Of a DNA stretch of 5,635 bases, positions 1 to 5,565 are shown piece after piece. Position 1 is the first letter of the stretch. Each line of letters begins with the position of its first letter. The notes below the pieces were generated by a model. It was not told the origin of the DNA and did no database searches. It saw nothing but the letters and a program-made list of their open reading frames with translations. Source of the stretch: Candidatus Gastranaerophilales bacterium (GTDB taxonomy: Bacteria > Cyanobacteriota > Vampirovibrionia > Gastranaerophilales > Gastranaerophilaceae); contig CANRHJ010000122.1 in NCBI GenBank assembly GCA_947630355.1, forward strand, positions 1 through 5,635, read 5' to 3'. Made by a program: the position numbers and the translations under genes.

Positions 1-419
1 TTTATTCTTTTATCTTCGCGCGTTGATGTAAAATCACTTTTATCAAATATTTCCAATCCGACATTCTGATCTATTAATCCGCTTTTTACGACTGCAAGTA
101 ATGCGGAATCTCTATCGCTATTGGTATATTTACCTGCTTCCAAATATACCGTTACTTTTGAGCCGTCCATACTCCTTTTTGCCGCAATTCCGTTTCTTGC
201 CAGTAATGTTTGTATTTCTATTGCCTTACCCTGATTATCTGTCGTTACTATATCAAATTGCTCTTTCTGCAGCTTCTCAATCGGTTTATTGCCTCCTGAT
301 GCATTCTTATTTGATACGGCAAATATTACTGCCGTTATTATTATCAAAACAAGTAAAGCCGCTCCGCCTATTACGGAGTATAATATCGTCTTATTTTTTA
401 ATAATTCCTGAAAATTCAT
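1..419 (-). CDS. fliF: FliF, flagellar MS-ring protein (N-terminal part, cut by window edge)
   Basis: FliF forms the MS ring in the cytoplasmic membrane, the platform on which the export gate, switch and rod are built. Only the first 139 codons are present; the frame runs off position 1 without a stop. Seen: a short cytoplasmic start (MNFQELLKNK), one strong membrane helix at about residues 12-35 (ILYSVIGG through VIFAV), then the start of the YscJ/FliF ring-building domain. In that domain DIVTTDNQGKAIEIQTLLA (about 56-74) and GLEIFDKSDFTSTRED (about 121-136) match the family pattern G-x-E-[IL]-F-D followed by F-x-x-T. The start was chosen because the helix follows it directly and an AGGGA ribosome binding site lies 3 bases upstream, a rather short spacing. 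It is the last visible gene of the operon; the 73-base gap from fliE is the largest between operon members. Full-length FliF is usually over 500 residues. Confidence 0.92.
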   Translation of the reverse strand, partial: MNFQELLKNKTILYSVIGGAALLVLIIITAVIFAVSNKNASGGNKPIEKLQKEQFDIVTTDNQGKAIEIQTLLARNGIAAKRSMDGSKVTVYLEAGKYTNSDRDSALLAVVKSGLIDQNVGLEIFDKSDFTSTREDKRI

Positions 420-452
420 ATATCCCTAATCTTATACTATTACTTATTTGAT

Positions 453-481
453 ATTATACATTTTTTTTTGATTACGGGTAA
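453..481 (-). promoter_or_regulatory. Weak candidate internal promoter before fliF
   Basis: The only long gap inside the operon (420-492) holds an exact TATAAT on the minus strand (458-453), just after a run of nine A. The hexamer 17 bases upstream, TTACCC (481-476), matches the -35 consensus poorly, so this is a guess from the -10 box alone. If real, it would give fliF and the genes after it a supplementary start. Confidence 0.22.
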
Positions 482-492
482 GTTCTTAACAC

Positions 493-834
493 TTATATAG
501 AAATTTGCATTACTGCATTGTATGCAGCTACAACCTTTGACGTAACTTGCGATGCTAACGTTATTCCAAGCTCGGCCTTTGCTATTGCCGTTGTTACGTC
601 ATGTATATCCACTTCGGAATCACCCGTTAATTGCCTGTTCATTAATTCATCAGGTTTATCTATTTCCGAATTTATACTGCTTACCATGCCTGACAATACC
701 GATTTAAAGCTGCTTCCTTCGCTTTCTTGCAAGGAATTCACTCCAAAGCCTTTCAAAGAAAAATCGTCAACGGGCATTGAAGAATTTATTTTTGAAAATA
801 TGTTTACATTCGGAACTAATCTGTTTTCTATCAT
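493..834 (-). CDS. fliE: FliE, flagellar basal-body MS ring-rod junction protein
   Basis: FliE joins the MS ring to the proximal rod and is among the first rod-side proteins exported by the flagellar type III apparatus. The 113-residue length is normal for the family. The diagnostic C-terminal half is clear: DIHDVTTAIAKAELGITLA (about 76-94) followed by VTSKVVAAYNAVMQISI, matching the family pattern in which a helix with KAEL/KADL leads to V-x-x-K-x-x-x-A-Y-x-x-[IV]-M to the end. An F-x-x-x-hydrophobic element (FKSVL, residues 43-47) resembles the gate-recognition motif of early flagellar export substrates; this is inference. There is no Sec signal peptide, as expected. The start at 834 has a GAGGT site 6 bases ahead that lies just after the transglycosylase stop (13-base gap), suggesting coupled translation. 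It sits directly upstream of fliF, the common fliE-fliF order. Confidence 0.92.
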   Translation of the reverse strand: MIENRLVPNVNIFSKINSSMPVDDFSLKGFGVNSLQESEGSSFKSVLSGMVSSINSEIDKPDELMNRQLTGDSEVDIHDVTTAIAKAELGITLASQVTSKVVAAYNAVMQISI

Positions 835-847
835 ATATTTACCTCAT

Positions 848-1540
848 CTATAAATAATTTGCCAGTACATTTTTTACATAATTTTGAGTTTCTTTAAAAG
901 GCGGAACTCCGTTGTATTTATCAACATTTCCGGGTCCTGCGTTATAAGCTGCCAAAGCTAAAACCAAATTACCGTTATATTTATCCATTAGATTTTTTAA
1001 ATATCTTACACCGCCGTCTATATTTTGAACCGGATTATATGGGTCACTAACTCCCAATAATTTTGCGGTTCCCGGCATCAGCTGCATTAAGCCTTGCGCA
1101 CCTGCCGATGACTTGGCATTCGGATTATATCCAGATTCTTGTTTTATCAATGCATTTACGAGCTTTTCATCTACTCCGTGTTTCTTGCTTATTTTTGATA
1201 TTAAATCTTTTATGTGTGATTTTTCGGCTTTCTTTGTATTTGACGGGATATAAGGCACTTCCTGCGGAGTTATTTCCTTTTTGGTTATTTTTTCGGCCTT
1301 TGTTGTTTTACTTGTTAATGCTCCGAATTTTATACCGTTTTGTGGTTTATTTATATTAAATCTTGTATGAACATTTAAAGATGAATTCATTACATCCTGA
1401 AAAGTTTTAAATTCAGGTCCATCAGGCAGTTCGTTTACTTGTGTTCTTGTCTGTACATAATTATCAATTTGTTTGGCACGTGCAATTGCCTGCGCCTGAC
1501 CGGATGTATTTAAAAGATTTTGTATTATACCAGTAAACAT
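848..1540 (-). CDS. Soluble lytic transglycosylase (SLT domain) in the flagellar operon
   Basis: This enzyme cleaves the MurNAc-GlcNAc bond of peptidoglycan, most likely to let the rod cross the wall, the job done by the C-terminal domain of FlgJ in enterobacteria. The 230 residues split in two. The first 105 or so are low-complexity and Lys/Thr/Gln-rich. Residues 110-230 are a classic family 23 transglycosylase domain: catalytic Glu135 in IKQESGYNP, then [16 protein letters not shown] (144-159), then [15 protein letters not shown] (195-209). No Sec signal peptide is seen at the N-terminus ([15 protein letters not shown]), so export through the flagellar type III apparatus is plausible; FQDVM (47-51) resembles an export-gate motif. 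The start has an AAGGG site about 10 bases ahead. It lies between flgC (23-base gap) and fliE (13-base gap). It is not FlgJ itself: the FlgJ muramidase domain belongs to another family, and no rod-scaffold domain is evident. Confidence 0.93.
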   Translation of the reverse strand: MFTGIIQNLLNTSGQAQAIARAKQIDNYVQTRTQVNELPDGPEFKTFQDVMNSSLNVHTRFNINKPQNGIKFGALTSKTTKAEKITKKEITPQEVPYIPSNTKKAEKSHIKDLISKISKKHGVDEKLVNALIKQESGYNPNAKSSAGAQGLMQLMPGTAKLLGVSDPYNPVQNIDGGVRYLKNLMDKYNGNLVLALAAYNAGPGNVDKYNGVPPFKETQNYVKNVLANYL

Positions 1541-1563
1541 TACACACTACCCTTTATTTATTT

Positions 1564-2007
1564 TTAACTTCCTATTGATACGGCTCTGTCCGCCATTGAT
1601 TTCGTCATTGTTAATATTGCTATACTTGCTTCATAAGCTCTTTGCGCCATAATTGCATCTGTTATTTCCACTAACGGATCAACATTTGATGCTCTTATAT
1701 ATCCGTTTTCATCCGCATCGGGATGTCCGGGTTTATATATCTTTTCACCGAGTGTCGGATCTTCAACTATGCCTGACATAGCTACACTACCTGATACATA
1801 AGGAAGTGTACCCGCACCGAATGCCGATTCTTTCATTTGGTTCATTACACTTAAAAATGATGTACGGTCTGTTGATACTACAAGCGGTATTTTCCTCGTG
1901 TAGTTTGGTGTGTCAATATTTGCTATATTCTTTGAAGCTATATCTAATCTTGCTCCGTGTACTTTCAGGCCGTCACAGCCTGTATTCATCGCACTAAATA
2001 TTCCCAT
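1564..2007 (-). CDS. flgC: FlgC, flagellar proximal rod protein
   Basis: FlgC is a rod subunit assembled in the periplasmic or wall zone after export by the flagellar apparatus. The 147-residue length is typical. The N-terminal rod motif is seen at SKNIANIDTPNYTRK (25-39). The FlgC hallmark YKPGHPDADENGYIRASNVD spans 91-110, and EITDAIMAQRAYEASIAIL (114-132) with KSMADRAVSIGS forms the closing amphipathic helix. Both end helices of this family are thought to pack as a coiled coil within the rod. Its ATG overlaps the flgB stop by one base (TAATG), so the two are probably translationally coupled; the upstream GGGTAACGG inside flgB can act as ribosome binding site. No unusual residues were noticed. 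The next gene, the transglycosylase, starts 23 bases after its stop. Confidence 0.96.
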   Translation of the reverse strand: MGIFSAMNTGCDGLKVHGARLDIASKNIANIDTPNYTRKIPLVVSTDRTSFLSVMNQMKESAFGAGTLPYVSGSVAMSGIVEDPTLGEKIYKPGHPDADENGYIRASNVDPLVEITDAIMAQRAYEASIAILTMTKSMADRAVSIGS

Positions 2008-2357
2008 TAGCCGTTACCCATATTTATTACCGTCTTCATCTCTGTTATTAATGATGTCATACGCCTTACTGCTACAGCATATAACATTGAATTTTTCTGC
2101 ATTTCCGATAATTCCATTGCAGGATTTACTCTCTCATCCGATGTTTCAACCGTAACCGGCGAAGGTCCCATCTTCGCCGCAAGTTTAGTTTCCAGTACAT
2201 TTGACGTTCCGCCTAAGTACTGTGAAAATGAAATATCTTTTCTTCTGTAATTCGGTGTATGCATGTTCGCTAAGTTTGTTGCAAGTGCTTTATGCCTTTC
2301 CGCAATCAAATCCATCGCATGCATTGTTCTTGATATTGAATTCTCTTGATTTATCAT
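2007..2357 (-). CDS. flgB: FlgB, flagellar proximal rod protein
   Basis: FlgB is a proximal-rod subunit next to FliE. The 116-residue length is slightly short but within the family range. The conserved N-terminal region is clear: RHKALATNLANMHTPNYRRK (21-40) followed by DISF, matching the rod signature A-x-N-[LI]-A-N-x-x-T-P-x-Y. The C-terminal helix (about 84-112, ELSEMQKNSMLYAVAVRRM onward) fits the E-M-x-x-[NM]-x-x-x-Y pattern of FlgB. The start at 2357 has an AAGGT site followed by AAATAG, 12 bases after the stop of the upstream flgG-like gene. The flgB-flgC pairing with a stop-start overlap is the usual arrangement in many phyla. Confidence 0.94.
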   Translation of the reverse strand: MINQENSISRTMHAMDLIAERHKALATNLANMHTPNYRRKDISFSQYLGGTSNVLETKLAAKMGPSPVTVETSDERVNPAMELSEMQKNSMLYAVAVRRMTSLITEMKTVINMGNG

Positions 2358-2369
2358 CTATTTACCTTC

Positions 2370-3080
2370 TTATTGATTTAATTGAAGTGTTTTGCTGTAC
2401 ATCGAATTTATTGCTTTCATTATGCTGAAACTTGCAAGCATTGATGCATTTAACCTCAGCATTGAATTGGTTTCATTGTATAAATCAACGTTTGTTAATT
2501 CAAGATTTCCCTGCTTAAATTTTGTATGATTTTTTGATAATACAGGTTCTCCCGACTCTGCCGTGAGATAGAATTTATTGTTATCACCGCGTTTTAAACC
2601 TTCGGGATTTCTGAAATTTACAAGCGGTATTGTCCCAAGTGTTTCTCTTTGTAAACCGTCATTTGAAAATACTTCTATTTCTCCGTTTGGTTTTATTACA
2701 AGATTGTCATACGACAACGGAACTTGTATGCCGTCACCTACCAGCCAACCGTCATTTGTATACAGATATCCTTCTTTATCAACGGTAAATGAACCTTCTC
2801 TTGTATATGATACTTCCCCCGTTTTTGATGTTACGGGTATAAATCCCATACCGTCAATTGCGACGTCAAGCACTCTTGATGTCCTTTGTATTGCACCGGT
2901 TGAAAAATCGGTACGTTCAACTCCGCTTAAATATCCGTTCTCGTTTAATATCTGCTCAAATCTTATACCTTTATACCCGTTCGTATTGTAATTTGCAGCA
3001 TTACTTGATATATATCCCATTTTCTCAAACTGGAGTTCGGAATTCACTATACCCTTATTGATTATTCCTTGTAACGTCAT
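2370..3080 (-). CDS. flgG: FlgG-like flagellar distal rod protein
   Basis: This is a flagellar rod/hook-family protein, best matched to FlgG, which builds the distal rod. Seen in its 236 residues: an N-terminal rod motif SSNAANYNTNGYKGIRF (25-41); the central domain with RVLDVAIDGMGFIPV (69-83), SYTREGSFTVDKEGYL (91-106) and GDGIQVP (115-121); then GTIPLVNFRNPEGLKRGDN (149-167) and LTAESGEP. The C-terminal block FKQGNLELTNVDLYNET (188-204) fits the FlgG pattern Q-G-x-L-E-x-S-N-V-[DN]. FlgG is usually about 260 residues, so this copy is a little short. FlgF or a basal hook protein is less likely because the NFRNPEGL and GNLELTNVD blocks are FlgG-like. Its GAGGT site overlaps the end of the upstream flgF-like gene (13-base gap). 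No Sec signal is present, as expected for a type III substrate. Confidence 0.86.
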   Translation of the reverse strand: MTLQGIINKGIVNSELQFEKMGYISSNAANYNTNGYKGIRFEQILNENGYLSGVERTDFSTGAIQRTSRVLDVAIDGMGFIPVTSKTGEVSYTREGSFTVDKEGYLYTNDGWLVGDGIQVPLSYDNLVIKPNGEIEVFSNDGLQRETLGTIPLVNFRNPEGLKRGDNNKFYLTAESGEPVLSKNHTKFKQGNLELTNVDLYNETNSMLRLNASMLASFSIMKAINSMYSKTLQLNQ

Positions 3081-3093
3081 TTATTTTACCTCT

Positions 3094-3783
3094 CTATGCG
3101 CTTAATGATGATATTAGTTTTTGCAGATTTGAATTCTGTATTTGATACAATTGCATATTTGCATCAAATGTCTTTGGATATAACATCGCCTCTAAAAATT
3201 CCGTCTGCAAATTTACATTTGAATATTCATTGTAATATTGCCTTACATTCGGATGTAAAACAGCTGTACCATCAGGTGTAACAACCGATAATATTCCAGC
3301 CGTTTCAAATTTCCTTGTTCGGGTATTTAATACTCTTACCGCACCGTCTAAATCTATTGATATATCTTCCAATCTGTCAGGAATTATAGGCAGTACTAAC
3401 GGAGTTCCCATATTAGTCAATACCTTTGCACCGTCAAGCGTACTTATTTCACCATCTTTATTCATTTTAAATCTGCCGTCTCGGGTCAATCTTATTCCGT
3501 CTTTCGTTAATACCTGAAAATATCCCTTTTCGGCAAGCGCACAGTCTAACGGATTTGACGTTAAGCCGAGCCTTCCCACTGAATTATCCGTCGTTGTTGA
3601 TACGGCATCTTCACCCAGAAATTCCGCAAATGATGATATTACCGGTATCTTCCTTTGATATCCTATCTTATCAAAGCCCGTTATATTTTCATTGGCTATA
3701 CCCATTAGTATTGCCTGCCTTCTCATCGCCCGTATATTTTGTACTATACCGGGTTCGGTATAATGTATCGTGCCGTTTATCAT
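3094..3783 (-). CDS. flgF: FlgF-like flagellar proximal rod protein, first gene of the operon
   Basis: This rod/hook-family protein has 229 residues, in the size range of FlgF. The central signature is seen at LTSNPLDCALAEKGYFQVL (74-92), LTRDGRFKMNKDGEISTLDG (99-118) and VLTNMGTPLVLP (121-132), which fits the family pattern N-P-L-D-x-A-x-x-x-x-G-[FY]-F, T-R-x-G-x-F and G-x-P-[IL]-x-L-P. The N-terminal rod motif is recognisable but divergent: GIANENITGFDKIGYQRKIP (28-47) in place of the usual A-N-N-x-A-N-x-x-T-x-G-Y. The C-terminus (SNVNLQTEFLEAML, 188-201) keeps the S-N-V-[ND] block. FlgF is chosen over FlgG because a better FlgG follows directly and this copy lacks the N-P-x-G-L segment; it could also be a second FlgG paralogue. 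The start at 3783 has an AAGGG site 8 bases ahead and a promoter immediately upstream, so it opens the operon. Confidence 0.78.
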   Translation of the reverse strand: MINGTIHYTEPGIVQNIRAMRRQAILMGIANENITGFDKIGYQRKIPVISSFAEFLGEDAVSTTTDNSVGRLGLTSNPLDCALAEKGYFQVLTKDGIRLTRDGRFKMNKDGEISTLDGAKVLTNMGTPLVLPIIPDRLEDISIDLDGAVRVLNTRTRKFETAGILSVVTPDGTAVLHPNVRQYYNEYSNVNLQTEFLEAMLYPKTFDANMQLYQIQNSNLQKLISSLSA

Positions 3784-3804
3784 ACAACTTACCCTTTTTC
3801 TCTT

Positions 3805-3832
3805 CTTATAATGATATATTATTAAAAGTCAA
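3805..3832 (-). promoter_or_regulatory. Promoter of the flagellar operon (sigma70-like)
   Basis: On the minus strand TTGACT (3832-3827) and TATAAG (3810-3805) are separated by 16 bases; each matches five of six consensus positions. Transcription would begin near 3798, giving a leader of about 15 bases that just contains the AAGGG ribosome binding site of flgF. No sigma28-type (TAAAGTTT with GCCGATAA) or sigma54-type (GG-N10-GC) promoter was seen in the 174-base intergenic stretch, so the rod operon may be driven by the housekeeping factor. Confidence 0.62.
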
Positions 3833-3851
3833 AAGTACCCGTTTTTATGGT

Positions 3852-3862
3852 GGAATTATTCC
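3852..3862. promoter_or_regulatory. Small palindrome in the divergent intergenic region
   Basis: GGAAT-T-ATTCC is a perfect inverted repeat with five-base arms and a one-base centre. It lies upstream of the flagellar operon promoter and upstream of the candidate promoter of the SpoIID-domain gene. Its position would suit an operator shared by both transcripts, but 11-bp palindromes also arise by chance in AT-rich DNA and no second copy was noticed in the window. Confidence 0.2.
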
Positions 3863-3900
3863 TCTTTATTTAACTTTTTCTACTTCATTTGTATGATTTT

Positions 3901-3930
3901 TTGTATAATTAATTTATTGTATGTTATGAT
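3901..3930 (+). promoter_or_regulatory. Candidate promoter region of the SpoIID-domain gene
   Basis: Two -10-like boxes lie here: an exact TATAAT (3904-3909) without a good -35 box, and TATGAT (3925-3930) with TTGTAT (3901-3906) 18 bases upstream. Either would give a leader of some 20-45 bases before the ATG at 3958. The surrounding DNA is very AT-rich, so chance matches are expected and the choice between the two is open. Confidence 0.35.
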
Positions 3931-3957
3931 ATTGTTGTATATTAGCGGATTGGGATT

Positions 3958-4827
3958 ATGAAATATAAAATTTTTATAACTGTCCTCGTTTTGTTTATTG
4001 TTAATTCATTAAGAGCGGAGGCAATTAAAATAGGACTTAAGACTAATGCTAAAGAAGTTAAAATAGCATCTTCCGTTCCGGCTGAAATTTATGACGGCTT
4101 AAGAGATAAAGTTCTTTATGAAATTACCCCGATGAAAGTTTATGAATTTAATACAAAAGGTAATCAGATTTCTATTGTTATAAATAAAAGAGACGTAAAA
4201 CTGGGAACCAATCAAGTCGTTATTAAAACAAAACAACCCGGATATTTATGCTCAAAACGTGCGTGGTATCGCGGTGACTTTATTATTAACAACATGGGTA
4301 CAGGTTTAACTCTCATTAACAATGTACCTTTGGAAGAATATTTAAAAGGTGTTGTTCCCTCAGAAATGCCTTCAAAATGGAATGAAGAAGCTTTGAAAGC
4401 TCAGGCAATTGCGGCAAGAAGCTATGCTGTCGCAACAAGAAATGCAGGAAAACACGCATCTCAAGGTTTTGACCTTGTTGATACTACTGCCGATCAAGTC
4501 TATGGCGGTGCAAGCGCGGAAAAATTATCAACATCCAAAGCTGTTAATGATACTAAAGGTATTGTTCTTGTTCAGGATAAAAAGGTTCTGCCCACATATT
4601 ATCACGCAAGTTCCGGCGGACAAACAAAAGTTTGGAATTCAGGCAGCTCTTTCCTTCAATCCGTACCTTCTTTTGACGGAGATACAAAAAAGAACGGACA
4701 CGGAGTCGGCATGAGCCAGCACGGCGCTAATAATCTCGCACAGCAAGGTCTGAATGCCTATCAAATCCTTGATTATTTCTATAAAGACTTTAAATTCGCA
4801 AAACTCAGCGATAATTGGGATATTTAA
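3958..4827 (+). CDS. Secreted SpoIID/LytB-domain protein, probable peptidoglycan lytic transglycosylase
   Basis: SpoIID-family enzymes cleave glycan strands, in the studied sporulation enzymes strands stripped of stem peptides. Residues 1-22 look like a Sec signal peptide: MKYK, a hydrophobic core FITVLVLFIV, and an AEA cleavage site before IKIG. The core domain is plain: VPLEEYLKGVVPSEMPSKWN (123-142) with the expected catalytic Glu136, then LKAQAIAARSYAVAT (146-160), YYHASSGGQT (214-223) and the closing GHGVGMSQHGANNLA (247-261) with QILDYFYKDFKF (269-280). Odd: only about 10 residues separate SFLQSVP (231-237) from GHGVG, where the family commonly has several tens more, so this is a compact version. 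The ribosome binding site is weak (GCGGA 8 bases ahead), but the signal peptide supports this ATG. The gene is divergent from the flagellar operon; no spoIIP, spoIIM or other sporulation gene is nearby. Its stop abuts the convergent downstream gene. Confidence 0.92.
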   Translation: MKYKIFITVLVLFIVNSLRAEAIKIGLKTNAKEVKIASSVPAEIYDGLRDKVLYEITPMKVYEFNTKGNQISIVINKRDVKLGTNQVVIKTKQPGYLCSKRAWYRGDFIINNMGTGLTLINNVPLEEYLKGVVPSEMPSKWNEEALKAQAIAARSYAVATRNAGKHASQGFDLVDTTADQVYGGASAEKLSTSKAVNDTKGIVLVQDKKVLPTYYHASSGGQTKVWNSGSSFLQSVPSFDGDTKKNGHGVGMSQHGANNLAQQGLNAYQILDYFYKDFKFAKLSDNWDI

Positions 4828-5151
4828 TTATTTTAACTCGTCCGGTATATATTTTGTCCAATCTTTTTCTAAATTTTCTATAAAATTATGAGCATCCAAT
4901 ACATCATCGTACGTTATCGGCTTGGGACTCTCCTGTATTTGTAATTCGTCATCTTCTTTATCTTTTATTGCCAATGCGCCGCTGCCTAACAATGCTATAC
5001 CGAAACTCTTGCCGCACTCCGGACAAACTATCTGCAATACCAGTAAATTCTCTTCTTCACGCTTTATTATTATTGCTTCTTCGTCAAAATCATGCCTGCA
5101 CACACTGCAGCATAATCCTGAAAATAATCTCTTTAATTTTGATTTATCCAT
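4828..5151 (-). CDS. Small zinc-ribbon protein of unknown function
   Basis: This 107-residue acidic protein has two Cys pairs, C15-x2-C18 (within LCCSVC) and C43-x2-C46 (CPEC), spaced as a single zinc ribbon; an extra Cys14 precedes the first pair. Between the pairs lies DFDEEAIIIKREEENLLVLQIVC, which looks like two beta strands leading to the second knuckle. Then comes a hydrophobic stretch FGIALLGSGALAI (50-62), an acidic linker, and a predicted helix ITYDDVLDAHNFIENLEKDW (79-98). No enzyme motif, signal peptide or DNA-binding domain is recognised; a role in nucleic-acid or protein contacts is only a guess from the fold. The start has GAGGT followed by AAAT, like the flagellar genes, which supports both the start and the gene being real. 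Its stop codon directly touches that of the SpoIID-domain gene, and a miniprotein gene lies divergently upstream. Confidence 0.8.
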   Translation of the reverse strand: MDKSKLKRLFSGLCCSVCRHDFDEEAIIIKREEENLLVLQIVCPECGKSFGIALLGSGALAIKDKEDDELQIQESPKPITYDDVLDAHNFIENLEKDWTKYIPDELK

Positions 5152-5164
5152 ATTTACCTCTTTT

Positions 5165-5207
5165 ATTATATATTAATGTTTAAAATTTTGTAATTTTGGG
5201 TACTATA
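5165..5207 (-). promoter_or_regulatory. Candidate promoter of the zinc-ribbon gene
   Basis: On the minus strand an exact TATAAT (5170-5165) has TTACAA (5193-5188) 17 bases upstream, but a start about 7 bases below it would fall inside the ribosome binding site (5160-5156). A second box, TATAGT (5207-5202), would leave a more normal leader; its -35 is poor. It overlaps the -10 box of the rightward promoter. Confidence 0.3.
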
Positions 5208-5209
5208 CT
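5204..5209 (+). promoter_or_regulatory. Candidate -10 box for the miniprotein and structured RNA
   Basis: TATACT lies 33 bases ahead of the miniprotein ATG in the context GGGTACTATACTC. No convincing -35 box is seen at the usual distance (AT-rich TTTAAA at 5179-5184 is 19 bases away). If used, the transcript would start near 5216 and run through the small frame and the structured region to the terminator, about 400 bases in all. Confidence 0.35.
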
Positions 5210-5242
5210 CATGTGTAGTAATTTATATAAAGGAATTGCGTT

Positions 5243-5338
5243 ATGGATGGTCTTTACTTATTATTATTCGGAGCTTTAATGTACTTACTTCTGATTGCAC
5301 TGCCTTCTATGTTTGAAAAACGCAGCGGAGCTCATTAA
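5243..5338 (+). CDS. Possible 31-residue single-span membrane miniprotein
   Basis: A short frame (MDGLYLLLFGALMYLLLIAL, then PSMFEKRSGAH) with one hydrophobic helix at about residues 4-22 and a basic tail, as in many bacterial membrane miniproteins. Support: an AAAGGA ribosome binding site 8 bases before the ATG, a TATACT box upstream, and a clean stop just before the G+C-rich structured segment. No family is recognised. In size it resembles KdpF-like subunits, but no kdp genes or other transporter genes are in view. It could instead be a leader peptide for a regulatory RNA or for a gene beyond the window, or a chance frame, since AT-rich DNA readily encodes Leu/Ile runs. Codon use (TTA, CTT, AAA) agrees with the neighbouring genes. 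Confidence 0.5.
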   Translation: MDGLYLLLFGALMYLLLIALPSMFEKRSGAH

Positions 5339-5462
5339 AATTATTTTGTCCGAGAAAATTTCGCGATAAGGAATGTGAACGAAATTTTTGAGCGGCAGCT
5401 TTAAAAGGTGAGCACTTGTACGGCGACAAGGATCGGAATTTCGGACGGACGCAAGTCCGGTA

Positions 5463-5516
5463 AGCGAGGGTAAAGCGAGTGCAAGACGAAGTCGAGCGAG
5501 TGGCTATCCCGAGCGA
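5463..5516 (+). repeat. Repeated AGCGAG hexamers inside the structured segment
   Basis: AGCGAG occurs at 5463-5468, 5474-5479 and 5495-5500, with a related GAGCGA at 5511-5516. The first two are 11 bases apart and the third 21 bases further, so it is not a strict tandem array. Such purine-rich CpG-containing motifs are foreign to the AT-rich genes nearby. Confidence 0.4.
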
Positions 5517-5565
5517 AAAGAAATTTCAAGACAGTCGGCATCGAAGTGCGGCACCAGATTAGATA

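Noticed and set aside
479..488. Terminator between fliE and fliF
   Set aside because: TAAGTTCTTA is only a four-base stem with a two-base loop, and on the operon strand it is followed by a run of A, not T.
518..853. 111-codon open frame on the plus strand opposite fliE
   Set aside because: fliE on the minus strand is a clear family match over the same bases; the plus frame has no recognisable motif and is a by-product of the AT-rich codon pattern.
2578..2991. 137-codon open frame on the plus strand opposite the flgG-like gene
   Set aside because: It lies wholly inside a well-supported rod gene on the other strand, has no recognisable domain, and shows the Ser/Pro/Leu-rich look of antisense translation.
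5463..5516. CRISPR-like array from the AGCGAG repeats
   Set aside because: The repeats are six bases long with spacings of 11 and 21 bases and lie inside predicted helices; no repeat of 20 or more bases with regular spacers exists here.
5392..5559. Possible decayed coding sequence on the plus strand
   Set aside because: The frame gives protein-like runs such as GEHLYGDKDRNFGRTQVR but is broken by stops at 5389-5391 and 5461-5463, has no start or ribosome binding site, and resembles no protein I know. The helix pattern explains the composition better.
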